Shown: positions 54,990 to 64,000 of the stretch, piece by piece | Layout: the number at the start of each line of letters is the position of its first letter | How positions within the stretch are numbered: the first letter of the stretch is position 1 | Assembly: GCA_022747635.1 (NCBI GenBank) | Contig: JAKTNV010000027.1 | Coordinates: 1,157,501 to 1,221,500, forward strand | Direction: 5' to 3' | Source: Hetaerina americana | Lineage: Eukaryota; Arthropoda; Insecta; Odonata; Calopterygidae | DNA length: 64,000 nt | Program-made: the position numbers and the translations under genes | Notes under the pieces: generated by a model | What the model was told of the DNA's origin: nothing | The model's database searches: none | The model's input: only the letters and a program-made list of their open reading frames with translations

Positions 54990-57862
54990 GGATGTTAAGA
55001 AAAGAGCGTAAAAACTTTTATATGGAGTGTAGTTATGTACGGCCTGGAAACGTGGTCCTCGTCTTCTTTTTGCCAAAACGTTCCCTCTTGACGCTTGGCT
55101 TGCAGCTGCCCGATGATTTAATCATCCAGCTGCTGTGTTTGCGGCTTCTTAGCCCGTCGATGAAGGAGGGTCCAATCAACTCTCTCTTTTCCTTTTCAAT
55201 GGTGGTTGGTCGTCGTCCCGTCCCGTTGCTGCTCTTGGGCGTTTGTGCATTTCCCAGGAGACAGGTTTTAAGCCGCCGATCGACCGCTAGTGCTCTTCTT
55301 TTTTGCCTTCAAGCTCCTCATAAAAGGCCGTCGCGCGAGTCTTGATGACATCTCTGATGGGCGCAGTTTCAGTTAAGGCGTGGAGAATTTCTGCGGCATA
55401 GTTCCAGCCAAGCCCAAGTACACTGTTGAGTGCCCCTCTCTCCGTCACCTCCAAGTGGTGGAAGGCCATCTGGGTCATTCTGCCACTCCATGCCGGTGAA
55501 GCGTACATCAAGATTGGGCGAATTGCCGCCACGTGTAGATACGTCTTTGTCTTGATAGAGAGGGACGGTGAACGCAGCAGCGGCGAGAGTTGCAGTCGTC
55601 TTCCTCTTGCCTTCCTGGTGGCAGCGAGGGCGTGACTTTTGAATGTCAGTCTTTTATCCAGTATGACACCTAGATAGGTCACCTCTTCCTTCCATGGCGC
55701 CTCCTCGGTGCCCACGAGGATTTCTCCTGGTTCTCGTAGTCCACCAGGGGAAAAAAGAATCGTCTGCTTATTTGAATTGTTGACGCTGATTCCCCATAGG
55801 GCGCACCACTCCAGCAGTTTGTCTACTGCTCGCTGCAACGGTATGTTGCCGCCATGTGTACTCTCCGCGAAGTGGTCACTATAGCTGCGTAATCCGCATA
55901 AAGGGCAACCATGGTATGTCGTCCATGGTCCACAGGGAGGTCTGCCGTGCATAGATTAAAAAGTATCGGTCCGATCACCGATCCTTGCGGCACGCCTGCG
56001 TGGACCTGTTTCGGCTGTGACAGCGCGCGTCCCCAGGCGTAACGGAAAGTCCTTCCTGTCAGGTATGATGTTAGCAAGCGGCGCTGCCAATTTGGAAACC
56101 TATGTTTTGCAAGTATTCGACTGAGGCCAGCGTACCATACCCGGTCGAAGGCTTTCCTGATGTCAAAGAACGCCGCCGGTTAGCAGCATCGCCGATTGAA
56201 TCCGGCCGTCACCTGTTCCACGAGACGGACGAGCTGGTGTGTAACGGAGTGTTCCTCTCGAAAACCGTACTGTGATGCCGGCAAGACTGAGTAGGCCGCG
56301 ATGTGCCTCAGGAGATGTGGCAGCAGTACCCTCTGTAGCAACTTTCCCAGGGTCGCTAGCAGGGTGATCGGGCGGTAGTTCTCCACGTTCCGAGCGGATT
56401 TCGACGGCTTCGGCAATAGAATGACTTTTGCCGATTTCCAGATAGCCGAAAAATGTCCCACGGAGAAGCAGGCGGTAAAGAGCTTAATAAGGTGAGTTGC
56501 GAGCGAGACAGGTATCTGTCGAAGGGCCTCGTTCGGGATGTTGTCCTCTCCTGGTGCTTTCTTGGAGCGCAGTCGTCCAAGGGCTGCTCTCAGGTCGTTT
56601 TTGGTAACCCTCGTTACCGTCATGGTGCCCTCCTCCGTTGTTTCATCCTCTTCAGGAAAGTCACTAGGATCATCTGGTACCAGTGGATCCGGTGTCGACG
56701 TGAAAGTGGCCTCCAGCATAGTTGCTGCAAATTCAGCCTTTTCCTCTTCCGTGATAAGAGGGCCACCATGTGAGTCAATCGGTGGGTCGATCCGAATGTT
56801 GTGGCGGAGAGAAGCTGCCATTCTCCAGATGCTCCCATCTTCGGTTTGGAGGGAAGCAACCTTCCTTTCCCACGTCGTCTTCCTGTGGTCCTCGATGAGC
56901 TGCCTCACTTCACCTCGTTTTCTTCTAAACCGTGCCCCATCCGCGGGACATTTGGTTCTTTGAAATCGTCGTCGAAGCCGACTTCTTTCGCGGATGCGAC
57001 GAAGGATGGAATGCGGCAGAAGGGCGGATCACTTTTATTGGCACGGTGTTCTCTAATGCTTGGTCCACGCCAGCTGTTATGACAGAAGCATATTCGTCCA
57101 GCATAGCTTGTGACGTCAGTCACAAGCTATGCTGTGACGTCCAGTCTGTTTTATCCATGCATCGCACCTGCCGTGGGGGAAGTAACGTTGGACAGCATCT
57201 CAGATAGGCGCAGACTGGGCAGTGGTCGCTGTCCAACGTCGGTATCGCCACGAGAGAAAGCGAACTCGTGAGCCTACGGTGCAGCGCAATATCTAAGACG
57301 TCTTCGCTCCTGCCGTGGTGCTGATGCGTTGGCCCATGTGGACCCGCGACGCGTACTCCGTTGTTCTGAGTTCATGCGAGCAGCGCTTCACCATGAGGGT
57401 TCGATGCAATTGAATGCCATGCAGCATTCTTTGCATTTAGATCCCCGAGAAAAAGCGACGGCCGTGACCCGGAGAGGATGACTTCGAAGTCCCGTGTGGT
57501 TAGAGTTCGTTTTGGGGGGAGATAGAATGACCCCACTGTGAGAGAGCCGAGCGAAGTATCTACTTCAATTGCTGTCACCTCTAGATGCAGTCGAGCTGGT
57601 AGGTCAATTTTTCTCGCAACCAGGTGAAGCGAAACGAGGACCGCCGTGCCCCCTCCTCTTGTTTGCCGGTCATCTCGGTAATCTGCATAGCCTGAAACGC
57701 CGTATGAAGTTTCAGGACGGAGATGAGTCTCTTGTAGACAGACATTGACATTCTTGCCTTCCGTAGAAAGGCAAGCAATTCAGGGGTCTTTCGCTTCAAA
57801 GCGCCGCCGAAATTCCATGTGGCTAGGACGATAGATTTATTTGATTCTCGCCTATGGCCCAT
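54990..57862 (-). pseudogene. Jockey-like LINE ORF2: endonuclease plus reverse transcriptase
   Basis: Minus-strand blocks in order: endonuclease start LATWNFGGALKRKTPELLAF (57823), GSFYLPPKRTL, LFLGDLNAKNAAWHS (57420-57460), and the endonuclease end LDSDHCPV-type. The RT section gives SKKAPGEDNIPNEALRQIPV, KVILLPKPSKSARNVENYRP, ITLLATLGKLLQ and LPASQYGFREEHSVTHQL (56908-56180). After a break come GVPQGSVIGPILFNLCTADL, the catalytic box read as YADY (55898-55887, normally YADD), EVTYLGVILDKRLTF and AIRPILMYASPAW, to a stop at 55287. At least four frame breaks, one at the palindrome 57099-57134. EN-RT order, KAPG and YLGVILD motifs place it near the Jockey clade. 54990-55286 is its likely 3' UTR. 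Inactive. Confidence 0.9.
57099..57134. repeat. perfect palindrome, 16-bp arms, inside LINE ORF2
   Basis: CAGCATAGCTTGTGAC and GTCACAAGCTATGCTG flank GTCA. It lies where the ORF2 frame breaks between endonuclease and RT, so it is probably a local inverted duplication and not native coding sequence. Confidence 0.9.
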
Positions 57863-58085
57863 TTTTGTTTGTGAAAATAGCGGTAAGAGCGACAGTTAAA
57901 GCTTTCAGCTGTTGTGCTACATCGCAGCAGAGAACGTCAATGCTTCCAGGATGGAAGAGAGGGATGTAGCCAAAGTTGGAGTCGGCATCTGCGAGTCTGC
58001 AGCCCGCCTCTTCTGGAGAAGATGAATTTTGATTTCTTCCGCTGTCTCCCTGGCGACCGGAGCCGGCGTCGAGAGTGGAGGAAAG

Positions 58086-59278
58086 TCAAGGGTGCTTGCA
58101 CATGGTCGGACGTTGGGTTGCGTCGGTTGGGTGTCCTGGCTTCCACGCGTTGCAGGTACCAAGCGTCTTCTGTTGATGAGAAGGCACCTCTGTTTCAGCG
58201 GCGGTGTTCTTCTCCCCCTGGGTTGGTGCGCCTTTCCTCCGGAGGCTAGCCATCTTCATCGCCTTCTGTTTGGCGTAGACAGGGCAGGTCCTGAAAAATG
58301 CAGGATGGTTTCCTCCGCAGTTACAGCAACAAGTGTTCTTCCTTTTCTTGTCCGGACATTGGATGCCATCATGTGCACCAGCACACTTGTAGCATCGCGG
58401 GGCTGCCGTGCAGTTGGAATATGCGAGTCCGAATCGGGTGCACCGATGACATATTTGTGGCTTTCTGTGCTGATATTCTGCCACCGTGACACGGGAATCG
58501 CCGATGTATCTTATGGCAAGCATTTCTTTTGTTTGCCATTCAGGGTTTTCCATGACAACGACAAGGAAGAAGGTTCCCTGCCGCTCCAGATTCACCCGTT
58601 CCACCTGAATCCCCATGACGCCAATATCCTCTTTCAGAAGCTGAACTGGGTAGGTGCACGGAAGTCCACGAACCGCGTAGAAATTGGCTTGTAGCGATTT
58701 CGGGCCCCCGGTCGAGAATTGTGCATTTGACTGCACCAAGAGCTGCTTTACGGCCGCATAATCAGCCGCAGTCTTCAGTTGAAGTTCCGTCGAGTCGGCT
58801 GGGTGGATTGCAGTAAAGGACTTGTCCGTTGCCTTGGATCGAACAAGTTTCAGCAAGGCCGCGTGGTCTACAACATCGCATATGATGAGTGCCGGGGGGC
58901 GTGGTCCTTTTTTCGGCTTGCCGGGGATCCAGATGGTGTAGATGAATTTTCAGCCTCCTTCGCCACGGGAGCAGAAGAGATGTCCGTGTCCGGGTCCGTC
59001 ACGAGCGGTGAGTATTTATTACTCGTGCATACCGGGTGCTTATTATTTGCTTCTTCAATGGAGAGGAATGGTGAGCTACGCTTACCGGCTCCTCTGAGAT
59101 CCTTGACGTGTCGCCAGTCGTCGTTGAATTTCGCTGCTGGGGCAGACGGCCCGTTCTGATGCATGGGAACGTCCATATTTAGAGCGCAGACAGTATGAAT
59201 AGGGTTTGAAGAAGTATTTTCCGGCTGCTGGTCGAGAAGAGTCCTTCTAGTGTCCGCTGGCAGCGGCCCGATGTCCAT
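58086..59278 (-). pseudogene. Jockey-like LINE ORF1 (nucleic-acid-binding gag-like protein)
   Basis: The start ATG at 59278 opens MDIGPLPADTRRTLLDQQPE. A frame break near 58860 leads to the second segment (58856-58086). This has an RRM-like part (LQANFYAVRGLPCTYPVQLL, IQVERVNLERQGTFFLV) and three zinc knuckles: CHRCTRFGLAYSNC, CYKCAGAHDGIQC and CCNCGGNHPAFFRTC. The first knuckle has L where the zinc-binding H belongs. Gag-like ORF1 of Jockey/I-type LINEs has this order. It sits just upstream of ORF2 in the same orientation. Confidence 0.9.
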
Positions 59279-59474
59279 ATTTGGCGCCGCGGGCGCCTTA
59301 CTGCGCCATCCCTCGATTATTCAATGATGTCAGCAACCAGGGTTATAAGTATCCAGTAGAATACTCCAAGGGAGTCGTACGTCGAAATTTCAGTAGGTTT
59401 ATCGCCAGGTCAAGTCTTCCTTTCCTTCCACTCAGGTCAGCAGGAGGAGCGGCCGGTCAGGTCAGGTGCAGGTC
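59279..59474 (-). mobile_element. 5' UTR of the Jockey-like LINE
   Basis: About 195 bp between the ORF1 start and the LTR-derived U3. It contains ACCTGACCTGACCGG-type direct repeats on the minus strand (59450-59470). The element boundary is inferred from where similarity to the LTR stops. Confidence 0.5.
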
Positions 59475-59698
59475 ATGGGTTCCTGCTCCAGGATCGCCTA
59501 GCTTTATAAGGCATCGAGCCTTCGGGGGGAGGGATGAATTCAAAATAGCTACATTGTAGTAACAAGGGATGGCGGACATTGTCTTGCCTTGGTTTCCGAG
59601 AAACCCGCACGGCATCACCATACCTTGTCTGGTATGCTGGGGGGTACTCCTTTGGAGAGTTAAACGATAGTGGGGGTTTCCGAGAAACCCACACTACA
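59475..59698 (-). mobile_element. U3 promoter part of the LTR, second copy
   Basis: On the minus strand, TGTAGTGTGGGTTTCTCGG through to TTATAAAGC (59509-59501) and GATCCTGGAGCAGGAACCCA aligns with 53368-53585. Similarity ends about 35 bp after the start of the TATA box, i.e. around the expected transcription start. The remaining LTR (81-bp repeats, AATAAA) is absent and LINE sequence follows. Confidence 0.85.
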
Positions 59699-59775
59699 AT
59701 AACTCCCTTGTTTGTCTCACAAAACACAATTTGATATCCAAAAATTCACATACATAATTGGCCCTTCGCATGCAT

Positions 59776-60600
59776 TCATATAAGCCCTGTACATGAGAAG
59801 CCCTTCAATTCAGTGTACTTCCTTTCTCCCTTCGTTTCGACCAAAATGCCTACCTTATTTCTTATCCGTGATGATGGGGTGTGCCACTCCGCACTTTGTC
59901 TCTTCGACTCCGGGTCGTACTCAAAGATCCACGTCTCGTCACCCGAAACAACGTTCTCTAAAAAATGTGGATCATTTTTGCAGTGATCCGCAAGTTGTGT
60001 CGCGATTTCCAAACGATTGAGTCTTTGATCATCACTGAGCACTTTCGGCACCAACTTTGCACAAATTTTTCGCATCTGTAATAATCTCGTGCACTATTGT
60101 TTTTGGCACATTATACTGCTCTGCTATCATCCGAACACTAAGACGACGATCAGAGTTCAGTACATCGCGAACTTTTCGCACATTTTCGTCGGTGAGTGTC
60201 GTTGATGGGCGTCCAGGCCGTGGTTCGTCGTCGACCTCTTCTCTGCCCTCCACGAACATCTTGTGCCACCGAAAGATCATGTTTCTGGACATGGCTGACT
60301 CCCCGTAAGCCTGGTTAATCATACCGACAGTTTCGGTAGACGATTTCCCAAGCTTTAACGCAGATTTGATGGAATAACGCTGCTCCAAAAACTTCGGCAT
60401 CGCGTTCCGTGACGTGGGTCGAGCGTGGAGGTTCGCGTTAACAGAGCTCCTCACTACACCACAGCTCAGAGCCGACTGCCTTTTTCAGCGTCGCTTGTCA
60501 ACATACCCCCCTCCAATCGCAGCCCGTCAGAGCGGTGCTGGACGCGCCTGGAGCGGCGGGAAAAAATCAGTACCCTTATTTTCCGGACGAACCTGTAGCT
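59776..60600 (-). mobile_element. mariner-like transposon, truncated and frameshifted
   Basis: The 5' end GGTTCGTCCGGAAAATAAGG lies at 60600-60570. The minus frame 60454-60032 has LEQRYSIKSALKLGKSSTET, SRNMIFRWHKMFVEGREEVD, the RPGRPSTT linker and RLSVRMIAEQYNVPKTIVHE, two helix-turn-helix halves. After a frameshift, MRKICAKLVPKVLSDDQRL and SGDETWIFEYDPESKRQSAE (first catalytic aspartate) appear in 60075-59776. The second and third catalytic blocks are missing; sequence like the RTE relic (GTGTACTTCC) begins near 59800. Confidence 0.9.
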
Positions 60601-60608
60601 CATCTTTG

Positions 60609-60905
60609 TCTACATCTACATAATACCCCGTAAACCGCCGCAAGGGCGTGTGGCAGGGGGTGTTAGGTCGCCACCCGTAAAAGAGTACAAAACTACCAGC
60701 AAAATCAACACATTAATGCAAACCTATACCCACAGTGGGGTATGCATTCATGCGAAAATCTTTCATTTTACACGCATGCAAATACACACGCTATCAACTG
60801 ACAAACTATTGCAACTTAGGATGTAGTAAGAAATGTATCCAATAACGTTCAAGCTAGAATTTGAAAATTAAGAAGGCGAAATTCCGCTACCACATGGACG
60901 TACAA
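60609..60905 (-). mobile_element. LINE 3' end (hairpin-tailed CR1-like)
   Basis: GTCTACATCTACATAATACC, hairpin, GTTAGGTCGCCACCCGTAAA, AAAATCAACACATTAATGC and GATGTAGTAAGAAATGTATC to ACCACATGGACG. It abuts the mariner 5' end. Confidence 0.92.
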
Positions 60906-61345
60906 TTTCGCATGATGTTAGGTCACCACCCGTAATGAAGAATAGAACTGCATGCAAAACCCACACATTCATGCAAATCTACGCACACAAAATCTCACTC
61001 ACATGCAAATGCATATGTCATCAACTAACACACACATGCAACTACGAATATACCTCATGTCTACGCAACGATCAATCTCGTCCCGACTAGTAAATTGCAT
61101 GTCTTTAATATTTCTGTAGTGACTTCGGCTCTTACTATTATGATTCCTGATTGTCGAGGGAAACAACGAATACTTGTAGCCATCAGTACTGGAATCTATC
61201 TCCCCTTTATCCTAACACTGCGGTCTCATCCCCCCAAATAGTGTGGCGCCATAATAATTCTTTCAGTGTCACTTTTTAACTCTTTTGTTTTGAACCTTTC
61301 TAAAAATCTGTCTCTCTTGTTCCCTTCTCATCTCGAGCGGCTCAG
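60906..61345 (-). mobile_element. CR1-like LINE: RT end and 3' UTR, hairpin missing
   Basis: GTTAGGTCACCACCCGTAATG and CCACACATTCATGCAAATC match the 3' UTR. Then inverted late RT text follows (ATTATGATTCCTGATTGTCG, TAGTGTGGCGCCATAATAAT, CTCATCTCGAGCGGCTC), as at 33978-34550. The hairpin and tail were lost at the junction with the preceding copy. Confidence 0.8.
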
Positions 61346-62534
61346 CGGATCTTCAGGCTGAATTAATTGCACGCATGCTCACGCTTAAGCATTTTGTGTA
61401 CACCAAACAGGGCGAGGTCGAAGCGAGGAGTAGGAGCCGTGCATCACCCCATCCCTTCCTTTTGCCCCGAACCATGCTCTCCCCTTTCTCATCCCTTAAG
61501 TGCCACTTAAGCCACAAGTACAATCGAACTTTTTGTGTCCAATCATTCGGCTACCTTTCCCTTTTTTGGAATGGGATCTAACATTGATTTTATGGATTTG
61601 TCCGACCAAATTCTGCCCTCATAAATGATACGAATTAGCCCATAAAAACTCTACCTTACACGCTTTCCTAAATCGTTTGCTAGTCCAGTAGGATTATTAG
61701 CTATCCCCACGTCCTTATTTGATTTCGATTGCCACTAATACCCTTTCCATCTCACAATCAATTGTACCTCATTTTAAGATATACCTATCTTGCACGCTCC
61801 AATGGCCCCCGCTGTCTTTCCATCTCACCTATCACAGCCCTTAAATATCCAGATTTAAAATAATGTTCTAGTTTTTTGGTAATATTATATTTCCGAACAA
61901 CTTTATCCGTCGCAGATACGTGTTGTAGGTATACTGCTTTTTTCCATCACGAATTTATTGCATGGAAGATTCCTTTCAAATCGATCTGTTTAACCGTCAT
62001 TTTCCGTTATAACCCCCTAATGAGGGTCACACCTGTCACTGTGCGTGACTAAAATTACTGCTACTGTGTGTCACTGCTCAGATAATTTCGATTTCATTCC
62101 GGTTATTAAAGTGGTGCGTGTAATCTTCGTGCTTCTTGTTTCTCTCTCACACTCGCGTTTTCAACTAACGGCTCACCCTATTTCAGTTCGTTCAGTCATT
62201 ACAAAGAGGAGGATCTTGTGGTGTGACGGCGTGGAGACCCGAAGCCACGGGGAGCGGCAACCATAAGTGGAATATTGTTATTTTTGAAGTAATAAATATT
62301 TTACTGCTCCATGTGGTGCTCCGTAAGCACTCAAGCTTTCCCTCGTCTTACCCCAAAAGGCGCTCTGTGTGCGAGGAGGGAATACTTGAATGAAACAGTG
62401 CTGAAAAAAGTGACGAATCGACAACGAGACGGGAGGTGGGAAACCTCGGCCTTGAGCTTGGCCTCTCTGGCATATGCTGTGGTTTGGCCTTCAACCAGGA
62501 AACTGCGACAGGTATCATTCCAGGGGTGAAGAGT
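61346..62534. other. unassigned stretch
   Basis: Open frames up to 92 residues have no recognisable domain. No repeat family shared with the rest of the window was seen. Confidence 0.4.
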
Positions 62535-63009
62535 TCTACATCTACATAATACCCCGCAAGCCGTCGCAAGGGCGTGTGTCACCACCCTTAAAAGGGAACA
62601 AAACCACATGCAAAATCAACACATATGTACATGCAAAACTATACCCACGGTGACGTATAAATTCATGCAAAAATCCTTTCATTTTTATCGCATGCAAATA
62701 AATGCACTTTACCTAACAAATAATTAAACATTAGCATGCAGTAAGAAATGTATCCAATAAATTGCAAGCTAGAATTTGTAAAGTAGGAAGGCGAAATTTC
62801 ACTACCACATGGACATGCATCATACAACGGTCTCCTCCCCAAGGACATAGGTAGGGAAAACTTTTGTAAGGCATAAACCGCACATTCTTAAGATATCATA
62901 ATCAAAGTCTATCTAACAAATAATTGCACCTTAGGATGCAGTAAGAAATTTATCTAATAAAGTGCAAGCTAGAGTTTGAAAAGTAAGAAGGCGAAATTCC
63001 ACTACGACA
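62535..63009 (-). mobile_element. LINE 3' end with internal tandem duplication
   Basis: TCTACATCTACATAATACCCC, hairpin (shortened on its 3' side), AAAACCACATGCAAAATC, GGTCTCCTCCCCAAGGACAT. The piece CTAACAAATAATTNNACNTTAG...GCGAAATTCCACTAC at about 62720-62800 is repeated at 62910-63005. Confidence 0.87.
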
Positions 63010-63290
63010 TTAATTAAATACGTATTTGGTAGTCTACAGTTTAAGGTTGAATGGGCACAGACTGAACACCGCTGCAGTTGTTAGCTGGGCCTAACAAGAC
63101 ACTACCCGACAACTCATGCTAAAGTAGACTGGTTTTCAATTCCGAATACTCTCTCTCTCCCTTCGTATTTCCTTCATGAATATTCTTTTCCCCCCTATGC
63201 CTCGCTTGCATAACTTTCTCCTCTCTATCACAGTCAGCAGAATTCCATCGTCAATCAATATACTATGCATTCTTTATTCAATGATATACT
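63010..63290 (-). pseudogene. RTE-like LINE RT C-terminal fragment
   Basis: Near-identical over about 250 bp to 53030-53280 (ACAGACTGAACACCGCTGCA, TTTTCAATTCCGAATAC, TTCCTTCATGAATATTCTTT). No intact frame. Confidence 0.7.
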
Positions 63291-63695
63291 ATGTATTTTT
63301 TTGTGGTTTGACATCCGATAAATTAAAACATAGTTCAGCTAAATAATTTATACCATTTCCTTTATTCATTCAAAGTATTTTATCAAAGGAAGGTTTTTGG
63401 ACAGCCCATTGTTTGTTTTCTACGACTAGTGAGGACTTCCTCATGTTTGCCCTGCAATATTTCCTTGTTGAGGTCTCCGTAATATTCAATTTGACTGCAT
63501 GCCATCCTCCCTCTCTTCCTTCCTCTTCCGCGCCTCAATAATGCCCTCCCCTCGAATTCCTTCCCGCAATTAAGTTTTTTGCCAACGCTGTTCTCCTAAT
63601 GCCCCCGTTCAAGCGTCTTCTTTTATTATTATTATACTAAATGGAGAAGTGTAAAAAAAATATTCCTCTACGTGAAGGAATGAGCAATGATGCTC
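63291..63695. other. unassigned stretch
   Basis: T/C-rich with an ATTATTATTAT run near 63624. 63500-63600 faintly resembles the RTE relic's CTCTCCTTCC region. Confidence 0.35.
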
Positions 63696-63770
63696 TGACG
63701 GGTGGTGATGGAACATCCCCCGCCAAACGCCCCTGCAGTGGGTTGCGGGGTGCTATGCAGATGTAGATGA
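63696..63770 (+). mobile_element. LINE 3' tail (hairpin-tailed CR1-like)
   Basis: GACGGGTGGTGATGGAACAT, hairpin (CCCCGCCAAACGCCCC...GCGGGGTGCTATG), CAGATGTAGATGA. Strongly 5'-truncated. Confidence 0.87.
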
Positions 63771-63961
63771 ATGCTTAAAGCATTATTGAATAATGAAATA
63801 ATTCCCAATCATAATTATTCCATTCATTTTCAATATGTAATCAGACAATTAGGGTAAAATTAGTCTTCTCTTTTTCTTTCAATGCTTTCCCGTTATATTC
63901 TCTTCCATTATGGATTAGATGGAAGAAGGGACTGCAACAGTCTCAATATCGCCCGAATAAA

Positions 63962-63990
63962 GCCGAATAATAATAATAATTATTATTGTG
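63962..63990. repeat. (AAT)n microsatellite
   Basis: CGAATAATAATAATAATTATTATT, about 25 bp, palindromic at its centre. Confidence 0.85.
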
Positions 63991-64000
63991 AGTCTCCGTT

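Noticed and set aside
53368..59698. Terminal inverted repeats of one large DNA transposon
   Set aside because: The repeats hold TATA, AATAAA and primer-site-like features of an LTR, only one continues past the start site, and the interior is a LINE; two independent LTR pieces explain it better.

Overview
This window is eukaryotic, repeat-rich intergenic or intronic DNA, most likely from an arthropod. It has no operons and no long intact open reading frames. It carries many decayed mariner transposons, CR1/L2-like, RTE-like and Jockey-like LINE relics, tRNA-derived SINEs, an LTR-retrotransposon remnant, microsatellites and a minisatellite. The mix of many mariner families with CR1-like LINEs suits an insect or other arthropod. 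The species cannot be fixed from sequence alone.

The dominant repeat is a CR1/L2-like LINE whose 3' end is a GC-rich hairpin (CCCCGC...GCGGGG around an inner CGCC/GGCG stem) followed by short TGTAGA-type tandem repeats. More than 30 copies lie on both strands. Several run without a break from the end of reverse transcriptase (RT; motif SFFPRTIR) through the 3' UTR into this tail (33978-34550, 49185-49730, 50715-51447, 45187-45800), which shows the short copies are 5'-truncated LINE ends.

Layout: 1-3.3 kb, LINE tails, a fold-back and an 82-bp minisatellite; 3.6-8.4 kb, three DNA-transposon relics, three (TA)n tracts and three SINEs; 9.4-10.4 kb, an RTE-like RT relic; 11.3-17 kb, four mariner derivatives, one of them a fold-back built from two mariner 5' ends; 17-24 kb, LINE and SINE copies and a fold-back with a 13-bp target duplication; 24.8-25.4 kb, a mariner with a nested insertion; 26.96-28.42 kb, a probable two-exon host gene on the minus strand with an in-frame stop near its 3' end; 29-43 kb, LINE and mariner relics between three GC-rich islands; 44.28 kb, a well-formed candidate host exon; 45-53 kb, LINE and mariner relics; 53.4-59.7 kb, an LTR-retrotransposon remnant and a 4-kb Jockey-like LINE whose 5' end abuts a second copy of the same LTR's U3 promoter; 59.8-64 kb, mariner, LINE and RTE relics.

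None of the transposon genes seen is intact. Each mariner copy has lost part of its catalytic region or is frameshifted, and both RT catalytic boxes that can be read are mutated. The best candidates for host function are the two-exon gene at 26957-28416 and the exon at 44283-44360.
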